This document shows positions 55,363 to 63,049 of a stretch of 64,000 nt of DNA, piece after piece. How positions within the stretch are numbered: the first letter of the stretch is position 1; each line of letters starts with the position of its first letter. This DNA comes from Bacteriovorax sp. (GTDB taxonomy: Bacteria; Bdellovibrionota; Bacteriovoracia; Bacteriovoracales; Bacteriovoracaceae): contig JAQTTZ010000007.1 in assembly GCA_028710485.1 (NCBI GenBank), forward strand, positions 20,431 to 84,430. Reading direction: 5' to 3'. The notes under the pieces are model-generated. The model did no database searches, was not told the origin of the DNA, and was given only the letters and a program-made list of their open reading frames with translations. The translations under genes and the position numbers were made by a program.

Positions 55363-55379
55363 CTGGCATGGCGAATGCA
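55363..55379 (+). promoter_or_regulatory. Sigma-54 promoter, right module
   Basis: CTGGCATG-N4-ATGCA with GG (55365-55366) and GC (55377-55378) 10 bp apart. Expected start near 55390, driving the small gene and the sugar-phosphate transferase. Confidence 0.76.
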
Positions 55380-55415
55380 TCCATTGAAAATAATTTTTAT
55401 CAAAGGAGGAAAGAA

Positions 55416-55535
55416 ATGGAAAAAAAAATTAAACCCCAATCAAAAACGTATGTCTTGAAATGGATAGAAAAATTAAGCATTTATTTTTCTTATGAAAGAA
55501 ATGAAGGCGTAAAAGGTTGGGAGGTTACTGTATGA
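55416..55535 (+). CDS. Small sigma-54-controlled protein (RNEGVKG family), short form
   Basis: A 39-residue protein starting with ATG behind AAAGGAGG. Basic N-terminus (MEKKIKPQSK), then WIEKLSIYFSYERNEGVKGW with the same end as the 80-residue protein at 48749. Its stop overlaps the ATG of the sugar-phosphate transferase (ATGA), so translation of the two is coupled. It may be a regulatory leader peptide or a partner of the transferase. The longer upstream frame starts inside the promoter and is rejected. Confidence 0.68.
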   Translation: MEKKIKPQSKTYVLKWIEKLSIYFSYERNEGVKGWEVTV

Positions 55536-56212
55536 GCAATTTAGCAGTCAGCAACAAGTCTTCGTTAAATATTGATCAATTTGATATGGCCAATTTCTTT
55601 TATACAGATAGCTTTCTATTCAATCGTCTTACTTTAAGTGAGAAGGTAATGAGTGTTATTGAAACATTTTTTGCATTCTTCCTTCTACTGTTTTTTCTTC
55701 CCATTATGTTGTTAATGGCAGCTGCGATAAAACTAACCATGGGCGGTAGTGTGTTTTACACACAGACTAGAGTCGGAAGATATGGAAATCATTTTTCCAT
55801 AATTAAGTTTCGTACCATGATTGAAAATGCCGAAGCAGAATCGGGCCCAAGGCTCTCTTCTATTGGAGATCCAAGAGTAACTAAGCTGGGAAAGTTTTTG
55901 CGAGCAAGTCATTTCGACGAGCTTCCTCAATTAATGAATGTCATTCATGGAGACATGTCTTTTATCGGGCCTCGTCCTGAAAGACCTGAGTTCGTTGAAA
56001 CGTTTGAGCGAGAAATTGTCCAGTACACCCGCAGAAGAGAAGTGAAGCCTGGTATTACAGGGCTTGCTCAAATATGTCTTCCCTATGATGCCACCGCAAA
56101 AGAGAAACTTGAGTATGATGTCTTCTATATTGATAACCAGCAGTCAATATTATTCAATTTCATCATTTCTTATTATACCGCTCTTAAAATGATGACATTT
56201 TTTAGAAACTAA
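55532..56212 (+). CDS. Sugar-phosphate transferase (initiating, WcaJ/PssY-like)
   Basis: A 226-residue polyprenyl-phosphate phosphoglycosyltransferase that starts repeat-unit assembly. It has one hydrophobic membrane segment (FFAFFLLLFFLPIMLLMAAA), then TQTRVGRYGNHFSIIKFRTM with catalytic residues following, LRASHFDELPQLMNV, and DMSFIGPRPERPEF. The start ATG has GGGAGG upstream. The N-terminal membrane bundle of longer members is missing, as in PssY/PglC-type enzymes. galE follows after 45 bp. Confidence 0.92.
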   Translation: MSNLAVSNKSSLNIDQFDMANFFYTDSFLFNRLTLSEKVMSVIETFFAFFLLLFFLPIMLLMAAAIKLTMGGSVFYTQTRVGRYGNHFSIIKFRTMIENAEAESGPRLSSIGDPRVTKLGKFLRASHFDELPQLMNVIHGDMSFIGPRPERPEFVETFEREIVQYTRRREVKPGITGLAQICLPYDATAKEKLEYDVFYIDNQQSILFNFIISYYTALKMMTFFRN

Positions 56213-56257
56213 ATTCGTTGATAATTTTAATGAAAGAATAAACAGAGGTGTTTTAAG

Positions 56258-57229
56258 ATGACTATTTTGGTAACAGGCGGGGCCGGCTATATCGGGTCAC
56301 ATGTCATTAGTCTATTGGGCGCAATATATAAAGATATTATTGTGCTTGATAATCTCTCCACTGGAAGACCGGAAAATGTTCTTTTTGGAAAATTAATAAT
56401 CGGGGAACTTAACGACCAAAAACTTTTAGATACTATTTTTTGCGACTATCATATAGATGCTGTTTTCCATTTTGCTGGAAGCATAGTCGTTCCAGAGAGT
56501 GTAACAAATCCTGCACTTTATTATCACAATAATACTGAGCTCTCCCTGAAGCTTATAAAAACATGTTTAAAGTTTAATACTAAGAAATTTATTTTTTCTT
56601 CAACTGCAGCTGTTTACGGGATGCCTGTAGGCGGAGTAGCTTCGGAAGAAACTTTGCCCATGCCAATAAATCCCTATGGGCGATCTAAATTAATGACCGA
56701 ATGGATGCTTGAAGATGTTTCCAGCGTTCATGATTTCTATTATGTAGCTTTACGCTATTTTAATGTAGCAGGAGCAAGTTCAACTGGAAAAATTGGCCAG
56801 TCTACACCAAAGGCGACTCATTTATTAAAAACTGCTGCAGAAGTTGTCACTGGCAAACGCCAAGGAATGTCTATTTTTGGAGATGATTACGCAACTCCAG
56901 ACGGTACTTGCGTTCGCGATTATATCCATGTTGATGATTTGGCCCAAGCTCATGCCGATGCTCTTAATTATTTGGACTCAAATAAAAAATCTCAAATACT
57001 AAATTGTGGTTATGGTCATGGTTTTTCAGTAAAAGAAGTTTTGAATACAGTTGAATCAATAACTGGTAAAAAATTAGCTGTCGAAATGGCACCGAGAAGA
57101 GAGGGGGATCCGGATATGCTTATTTCAAAGGCCCAGAAGATTAAAAATGTTTTAGGATGGACCCCTAAGTATGATAATATTTCATATATCGTCAAATCTG
57201 CCATAAACTGGGAAAAGAAGCTAAAATAA
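56258..57229 (+). CDS. galE: UDP-glucose 4-epimerase
   Basis: Interconverts UDP-glucose and UDP-galactose (or the N-acetyl forms) for polysaccharide precursors. The 323-residue SDR protein has GGAGYIGSH near 7-15, the catalytic SSTAAVYG Ser region and YGRSK with Tyr/Lys near 148-152, and RYFNVAGAS. AGAGGTG precedes the ATG. Same direction as the transferase, likely one operon. Confidence 0.93.
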   Translation: MTILVTGGAGYIGSHVISLLGAIYKDIIVLDNLSTGRPENVLFGKLIIGELNDQKLLDTIFCDYHIDAVFHFAGSIVVPESVTNPALYYHNNTELSLKLIKTCLKFNTKKFIFSSTAAVYGMPVGGVASEETLPMPINPYGRSKLMTEWMLEDVSSVHDFYYVALRYFNVAGASSTGKIGQSTPKATHLLKTAAEVVTGKRQGMSIFGDDYATPDGTCVRDYIHVDDLAQAHADALNYLDSNKKSQILNCGYGHGFSVKEVLNTVESITGKKLAVEMAPRREGDPDMLISKAQKIKNVLGWTPKYDNISYIVKSAINWEKKLK

Positions 57230-57243
57230 ACAGGATAAATTTA

Positions 57244-57915
57244 ATCGAAACATGGTCTTCACTTTTTAATCATTCATCTTTTTTTTGTCTTAAAAAAGAT
57301 GAAGAACTAAGTTCTTCTTCAAAATCTTTATTTTCTCGTCTTGATTATCAAAACATTGAAACTTTTCATCCTGATAGAAGGAACGAATTTTTATTGGGGC
57401 GTGTATGCGCTTCTAAGGCCTTCGAGATGCATTTTGGTACTGAATTACTTTCAATACCAATTAGCTTAAATAGATCTCCCGACTGGCCACAGGAGGTGAT
57501 TGGAAGTATTTCTCATAATCAATATTGGGTGGGGGCAGCTGTTTCTAAAAGTGAATCTTTGTTAGGTATTGGTATTGATTTTGAAGTTATGGGAAGAACG
57601 AAGTTAGAGCTTGCCCGTTATATCAGAAGTTCAGAAGATTTAAAAACACATCATTCTTTAAATGATAATGAACTTTTAACACTTATTTTTTCGGCCAAAG
57701 AGTCACTCTATAAAGCACTTTATCCAACTGCCAAATGTTTTTTTGGGTTTGAAACTGCAGCGGTTAGAGAAATTGATATTTCAAACGGCACTTTTAAAAT
57801 AGATTTAATTTCCAAAATATCCTCTTCCTTGGGCCCTTCTGGGAGGTTCCATTTTGAAGGACGCTTTAAAGTTATTGGCAAAAGTTGTTTAACAGTATTA
57901 GAGATTCCCAATTAA
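57244..57915 (+). CDS. 4'-phosphopantetheinyl transferase (Sfp/EntD-type)
   Basis: Moves phosphopantetheine from CoA to carrier proteins. GSISHNQYW, LGIGIDFEVMGR with the metal Asp, and FSAKESLYKALYP are all present. The conserved N-terminal family region (HPDRRNEFLLGRVCASKAFE) lies upstream of the first standard start codon in frame (TTG 57394). The frame stays open back to near galE, and the whole stretch reads as normal N-terminal sequence, giving about 223 residues, the usual length. The best initiation choices are ATC 57244, 9 bp after AGGA, or ATA 57235. Start is therefore uncertain. Confidence 0.78.
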   Translation: METWSSLFNHSSFFCLKKDEELSSSSKSLFSRLDYQNIETFHPDRRNEFLLGRVCASKAFEMHFGTELLSIPISLNRSPDWPQEVIGSISHNQYWVGAAVSKSESLLGIGIDFEVMGRTKLELARYIRSSEDLKTHHSLNDNELLTLIFSAKESLYKALYPTAKCFFGFETAAVREIDISNGTFKIDLISKISSSLGPSGRFHFEGRFKVIGKSCLTVLEIPN

Positions 57916-57940
57916 AAGCAGTAACTCCGCCATTTATCTG

Positions 57941-60277
57941 TTAAGGGTTCGGTCCGTACAACATTCCTCCTCCAAAATATGAATAGATTATTTTACTTGC
58001 ATCCAGTGGATCCAGAGTCACACCGCGAGCATTGATTTGCAATGGAGTCTTGTCATTTTTAAACCAAGTCACACCACCATCTTTACTATGAAGTTCTCCA
58101 CCGTCACCCCAATTTCCATCGAGTTGGTGATAGCCAACTACGTAAATTTTATTACTATCCTTTGGATCAATTTTTACTTCAGTCGCATGAGTGACTTGTT
58201 TTACTCTATTCCATGTAGCACCCTTATCAGTTGTCTTCCAAACTCCGGTCATTAACCAGTTGCTATGATTTTCATAGTCTGCTAGGTAGATGGTATTGGC
58301 ACCCTCAGTTGAATTGAAATTAATGGCGAAAGATGTTGGGTAGTACCACACCTTGCTTCCTGCATCCGCGTCAGTAGGATAGTTTACTACACCTCTTAGT
58401 AGCACCCAAGATGTTGCTTTGTTTTGCACGTCCAAAAAATAAACTCCAGTATAGGCCTGATTGGTAAAGTTCGGAGCATCACCAGTTAAAAGTGCATACG
58501 CGTTTCCAGTGTTTGGATCAATTTCTATTTGAGGAATAATTTTATTCCCTGCCGGAAGCCCCATATTGTCAGATTTCCAACTTGCGCCGCCATCTGCTGA
58601 AGAAACAATTCCAATTTCCTGAGTACCTCCGTAAATAATATTGTTGCGAGCATCGTAAGCAATAGAAAGGAACTGACGGTTATAAGTGGCATCTACCGGA
58701 GTGATGCGTGTCCAGGATTTACCTCTGTTACTAGATTTAAAAAGCCCCCCCTTACTTGTAATAACATTAAAGTAGTTAGGAAAATCATGCGTGTCTCCTG
58801 AAGCTGCAAAAACAACTAAGTCATCATTGGGATCGAAGGCATAATCGTAAATACTATTGAAACCAGTTTGGGTAATCCTAAAGCTTGCCCCATGATCTTC
58901 AGACACTGATCCTGAAATATCGGCCATGGCGGCATATAGCAGAGATGAATTACTCGGATGAAATTTTGTTTTATAGACACTGGTCACTTCAAGTCCGGTA
59001 GACTTCCAAGTTTGACCTTGAGTTGGAGTACCTGCTCCATTAAATTTAGTAAATGGCGCTAACCAATTATCTCCTCCATTCATACTTGAGTGTAAGAAAA
59101 AGTATCCTGCGCCAGCAACCATATTAGAATTCTTTTGATTGATGGCAAAACTTTCATACCCACTATCGAACCACCCGATATCGAGAGCGACAGCAGAGTA
59201 TTCAAGCTTTGATGAGGGCCACGGTGCATATGGAGTGACGTCGTAATTAATCTGGTTGAGTTTCAAGGACCAGCTTCCTCCTCTGTCATGACTGACGTAA
59301 ACTTTTGTACCATACTGACGGATCCATCTTCTTCCCCCTGTAGTGTAAATAGTTGATGAATCATTCTCTGCCATTTTTAAATGGTCACCAACTGTCTGAT
59401 TATTTTTTACAAAACCTGCGTTATCTTTATTCACCCAAACGAATCCACAATTGGCAATTGTCTGGTCAATTAAGTTTCGACCCCAATCATTCAAGTATGG
59501 ATAAACCCAGCTGCAAGCATTAGGGCCATCGGAATCCCCTAGGGCGAGTGTCACTCCATTCTCATCGGATCCTCCCGCGAACTGGCGGATGGCGGTTGCC
59601 GGATGATAATAAGTAGAAAAAGAGACTCCATCATTATCAGAGTATAAAACTTGTTCTGTTGTCGCATGATAAATACGTTTAGTCGGTGATCTCTGATCAA
59701 TAAATGTGCCAGTAGCTTCTTCAGTAATTCCTGAAATTCTGAACCAGGACACACCATTATCAGATGACTTTAAAATACCTTTAGTTGTTCCTGCAAACAT
59801 GACGTTTGAATTAGAACTATCAGAGAGCCAGTACTTAATTAATTCTCCAGAAACTAATTCCATCGCAACACTTGAAAAAGTATTTCCCGCATCTGTACTT
59901 CTTTTGGGATTTACACCTGCAGAAGAATGAAACACAGTCGTGCCGTCGGCAGCAAAGCCAATACTCACGGACTTGGACAAATCGGAATCAAATGTAGCTT
60001 GATAATGATTGACTGGATTCCAGCTTTTCCCTAGATCTGTGCTTTTGAATAATGTTCCCATATCTGTTCCAACAAACCATAGATCTGCATAAGGACTTAT
60101 TGAAACACCGCTCATTGCCCCGCCGCCTCCAATTCCCATCGGGCGATACCCTGTGGTTGAAGTTAACGGTGTCAATGTTGTTGCTGCTTGTACTTCACAA
60201 AAGAAAATAAAAGTTAAAACGCTTAGAAATAAAATTTTATTTTTTATTTGTGTGGTTGGTTTTTTAAATTTTTTCAA
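57941..60277 (-). CDS. Exported Asp-box (BNR) repeat protein, GH74-like
   Basis: The 778-residue product has a signal peptide (KILFLSVLTFIFFCEVQA) and at least ten Asp-box motifs of the S-x-D-x-G-x-x-W type (STDLGKSW, SSDNGVSW, SHDRGGSW, SSNRGKSW, SADGGASW, TTDKGATW, SKDGGVTW), forming a beta-propeller. Related folds are found in xyloglucanases (GH74), sialidases and VPS10 proteins. The first part (GGGGAMSGVSISP) is GH74-like. The TTG start is chosen for the AAGGAGAG upstream. Beside the polysaccharide genes it could cleave or bind surface or prey polymers. Activity unproven. Confidence 0.78.
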   Translation of the reverse strand: MKKFKKPTTQIKNKILFLSVLTFIFFCEVQAATTLTPLTSTTGYRPMGIGGGGAMSGVSISPYADLWFVGTDMGTLFKSTDLGKSWNPVNHYQATFDSDLSKSVSIGFAADGTTVFHSSAGVNPKRSTDAGNTFSSVAMELVSGELIKYWLSDSSNSNVMFAGTTKGILKSSDNGVSWFRISGITEEATGTFIDQRSPTKRIYHATTEQVLYSDNDGVSFSTYYHPATAIRQFAGGSDENGVTLALGDSDGPNACSWVYPYLNDWGRNLIDQTIANCGFVWVNKDNAGFVKNNQTVGDHLKMAENDSSTIYTTGGRRWIRQYGTKVYVSHDRGGSWSLKLNQINYDVTPYAPWPSSKLEYSAVALDIGWFDSGYESFAINQKNSNMVAGAGYFFLHSSMNGGDNWLAPFTKFNGAGTPTQGQTWKSTGLEVTSVYKTKFHPSNSSLLYAAMADISGSVSEDHGASFRITQTGFNSIYDYAFDPNDDLVVFAASGDTHDFPNYFNVITSKGGLFKSSNRGKSWTRITPVDATYNRQFLSIAYDARNNIIYGGTQEIGIVSSADGGASWKSDNMGLPAGNKIIPQIEIDPNTGNAYALLTGDAPNFTNQAYTGVYFLDVQNKATSWVLLRGVVNYPTDADAGSKVWYYPTSFAINFNSTEGANTIYLADYENHSNWLMTGVWKTTDKGATWNRVKQVTHATEVKIDPKDSNKIYVVGYHQLDGNWGDGGELHSKDGGVTWFKNDKTPLQINARGVTLDPLDASKIIYSYFGGGMLYGPNP

Positions 60278-60492
60278 GACGATCTCTCCTTGATTTGCTG
60301 AAAGACTGTTTCTATAAAACAAAAAAGAAAAGAGATAATATAAAAAATTGTTAAAGGCATTGATAAATAATATTGAAAAAATTATTTGCACAGAATCTTA
60401 AAGATAAGTTAAGTATCATTTATAATTATTTTTGCTATGGTGTGCATCCTTTGAAGTATTTGCAAAGATAAAAACATTTTTAGGATATATGA

Positions 60493-61323
60493 ATGAAGAA
60501 TTTAACTGAAAGACAGACTCGCGAAAAAGAGTATTATGAGCAATTTGCTGAAAAATTTAATATCAATCGGCCGATTGATTTCTCACCAGTGGATGGGCCT
60601 CTTTTGGAAAAAGAGCGAAGACCATGGAATAGTTACTGGCGCACTTATGAAATCCCCGTTGATTTTTTGCGCAAACAAAAAGAGACTCAAAAAGAATATC
60701 ATTTATTAGATTTTGGGTGTGGCCCTGGAGATAATTCTCTGCGGTTTGCCAGAGCTGGATATAAAGTAGCAGGGTTTGATATTTGTGAAAAAAATATTAA
60801 TTCATGTAAAATTCTTTTTGAAAAAAATAATAACTCAGAGCAAGGCAATTTTTTAGTTGGCGTGGCGGAAAAAATTCCTTTTGCTGACGAAAGTTTTGAA
60901 GTGGTTGTTGGTATCGATATTCTTCATCATGTGGATATCCCAAAGGCCATTAGTGAGGTTCAAAGGGTTTTAAAGAAGGATGGCATCGCTATTTTTAGAG
61001 AGCCCGTAGAAGTTCCTTTTTTTGATATAATAAGAAATACTAAACTTGTTCGTTTTTTATTTCCTAATAAATCTTCACTTGAAGCTCATATCACTGAAGA
61101 TGAGCGCAAGCTTAACAAATTTGATCTAAATACGATAAAAGAAATTTTTCCCAATATGACCATTGAGAGAAGTCTTGTTCTTTCACGCTTTGATAAAATC
61201 TTAAGAAAACACGATAATCCAAAATCAAGTGGATTAGAGAAGTGGGATTATTTTTGTTCTAAAATTCTTCCCAGTTATGGTCTTTTTGGTGGAGCGTCTG
61301 TAATAATTCTTAAAAAAAATTAG
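60493..61323 (+). CDS. SAM-dependent methyltransferase
   Basis: A 276-residue class I methyltransferase. SAM-binding motif LLDFGCGPGDNSLRFARAGY near 75-94, the acidic GFDIC loop, and GIDILHHVDIPKAI. Likely modifies sugars or lipids of the surface polymer by position, but the substrate is not known. Confidence 0.88.
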   Translation: MKNLTERQTREKEYYEQFAEKFNINRPIDFSPVDGPLLEKERRPWNSYWRTYEIPVDFLRKQKETQKEYHLLDFGCGPGDNSLRFARAGYKVAGFDICEKNINSCKILFEKNNNSEQGNFLVGVAEKIPFADESFEVVVGIDILHHVDIPKAISEVQRVLKKDGIAIFREPVEVPFFDIIRNTKLVRFLFPNKSSLEAHITEDERKLNKFDLNTIKEIFPNMTIERSLVLSRFDKILRKHDNPKSSGLEKWDYFCSKILPSYGLFGGASVIILKKN

Positions 61324-61363
61324 GTATAGTTGGTTGGCCTTGTGAGATGTGTGTTAGCTTATG

Positions 61364-62101
61364 TCATTTCTTTAAGCGAACTAAAACCATACTTGTTAAA
61401 AATTCTCTTCCGAAAATCTTTTGGGCCCAGGTCTTTCCCCTGATAGGTTTGCAGCTAAAGTCTTCAATCTGAAAGCTGCTTTCTCTAAAACATTTCTCAA
61501 GTTTTGCAATGGAAAGTTTATTAAGCCCACCAGAAACTTCCCCAAATTTAGTAGCTCCATCATGATAAAATTGATTGCGCCACCGAATCAGTGCTTTTTC
61601 TGTGAAAATGAGATGGGACCATGGGAAAACAGAAAAAGCATGTCCACCAAGTGGGTGGTACCACGTCGGACCAAAGCTTATATAAGCTTCTCCACCCGGT
61701 CGAAGGCAATCATACATAATTTTTAATATTTTATCCGGATTATCGAAATGTTCAAAAGCATCAATTGAAATGATCAGATCGGCAGTTGATTGCAGCTCTG
61801 GTGAAAGAGTTGTCATAAACGAGCAGTTAGGCAGTTTAATTTTTTCGGAGTTTGCCTCAACAAGTTCTTTGCGAATCTCTAGGCCAATTGCTAATTTTGC
61901 ACCCCAGTTGGCAATTGTTTCAGTATCTTTACCGTGTCCACAGCCAAAATCTACCACCACTTTACCCGAAACTTTTTTAGAAAATTCATCAATAAATATT
62001 TTATTAAGACTTATTCGACTTCCGGGCATAGGTGCCATGGTGTCAATGTGATAAAATTTTTTTAGAAAAGCATATTGAATACGAGATAACATTTTATACA
62101 T
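61364..62101 (-). CDS. SAM-dependent methyltransferase
   Basis: A class I methyltransferase with VVDFGCGHGKDTETIANWGA and SIDAFEHFDNPDKIL, followed by LRPGGEAYISFGPTWYHP. Starts at MYKMLSRI (62101) or the Met three codons later, which has AGG upstream. A longer frame to 62215 is open but contains a GAGA/TCTC hairpin with a U-run and lacks a binding site. Convergent with the other methyltransferase; two unrelated copies in one cluster suggest two modification steps. Confidence 0.82.
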   Translation of the reverse strand: MYKMLSRIQYAFLKKFYHIDTMAPMPGSRISLNKIFIDEFSKKVSGKVVVDFGCGHGKDTETIANWGAKLAIGLEIRKELVEANSEKIKLPNCSFMTTLSPELQSTADLIISIDAFEHFDNPDKILKIMYDCLRPGGEAYISFGPTWYHPLGGHAFSVFPWSHLIFTEKALIRWRNQFYHDGATKFGEVSGGLNKLSIAKLEKCFRESSFQIEDFSCKPIRGKTWAQKIFGREFLTSMVLVRLKK

Positions 62102-62459
62102 CCTAACGTTTTTTAATGAGTTAAATTTTAAAAAAAAGGAGATTTTTTCTCTGTGTTTTTTATTACAACTAGAGCGAGATTTGGCCAATGTTTTTAGTAA
62201 AAATAAAATCGACATTTTCAGTCCATAACTTTTTTAAATAGAACTTCTATCTATATTAAGAAAAACTTAATATGAAGGGAGAGAGCTAGACGAGCTGGTA
62301 GGGATGAGATAGATGTCATTATTCGTCATAATATAGTTAATGAAAAAATATTATGGACCACAAAATAAACATCAGAAATTTTATACTGTCTTTATGAATG
62401 AACTTACCCGCTCTGATATTTCTCAGCTAATATAAGTGTATTTTTTTTTAAGGTGCAGA

Positions 62460-63044
62460 ATGACAAATAGATTACGAGCGACCTCGGTTTGGGATGTAGA
62501 TCCAATCAGCTTAATTCTTCAACGTATTCATTTTAAACACACAACGAAGGGACTTCGCTCTCTTAGTGTTCTTAGTGAACACCGTTCTGAAGGGAAGACA
62601 ACTGTTGCGATGTTGTTAGCACGCGGATTGACTGAAATTTATCATTTTAAGATTCTGCTCATCGATTTAAATCCAGATGGAGATGCTCTTCTTAATCAAT
62701 ACTTAAAAGATTATGAACAGGAAAAAACTCAAGATGGAATCCTAAAATGTCATCAATTTGATTTTTCAATTTTTAGACTTAAAAATATCGATATGAATTG
62801 GCTTAAGACTGCCTACGATGGTTTGTATGCCAATCAGCTTATAAATACGTTTGCTGCCCAATACGATCTAGTTATTGTAGACACTATGACCAGCAGATGT
62901 CCAAACGATGCCCAACTGCGTGTTAGCACTCATTCAAATATCATCGTGAGTACAGAAAAATCTTTTGGAAGATCGACCAATAAGCTCCAGATCGAAATGG
63001 AACAAGATAAAAAAGAAGTTTTGGGTATTGTCTTTAACAAGTGA
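62460..63044 (+). CDS. CpsD/BY-kinase-like ATPase
   Basis: A 194-residue P-loop protein with a deviant Walker A (SEHRSEGKTTVAMLL), Walker A' LLIDLNPDG, and Walker B LVIVDTM, the layout of bacterial tyrosine kinases and MinD-like ATPases that control polysaccharide export. No Tyr-rich tail is present, so phosphorylation activity is doubtful. AAGGTG precedes the ATG. Followed after 5 bp by a Wzz-like gene, its expected membrane partner. Confidence 0.82.
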   Translation: MTNRLRATSVWDVDPISLILQRIHFKHTTKGLRSLSVLSEHRSEGKTTVAMLLARGLTEIYHFKILLIDLNPDGDALLNQYLKDYEQEKTQDGILKCHQFDFSIFRLKNIDMNWLKTAYDGLYANQLINTFAAQYDLVIVDTMTSRCPNDAQLRVSTHSNIIVSTEKSFGRSTNKLQIEMEQDKKEVLGIVFNK

Positions 63045-63049
63045 ATTAT

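Noticed and set aside
55742..55753. GGCGGTAGTGTG resembling an ops (RfaH) element near polysaccharide genes
   Set aside because: It lies inside the sugar-transferase coding region, encodes conserved GGSVFY residues and is not in a leader.
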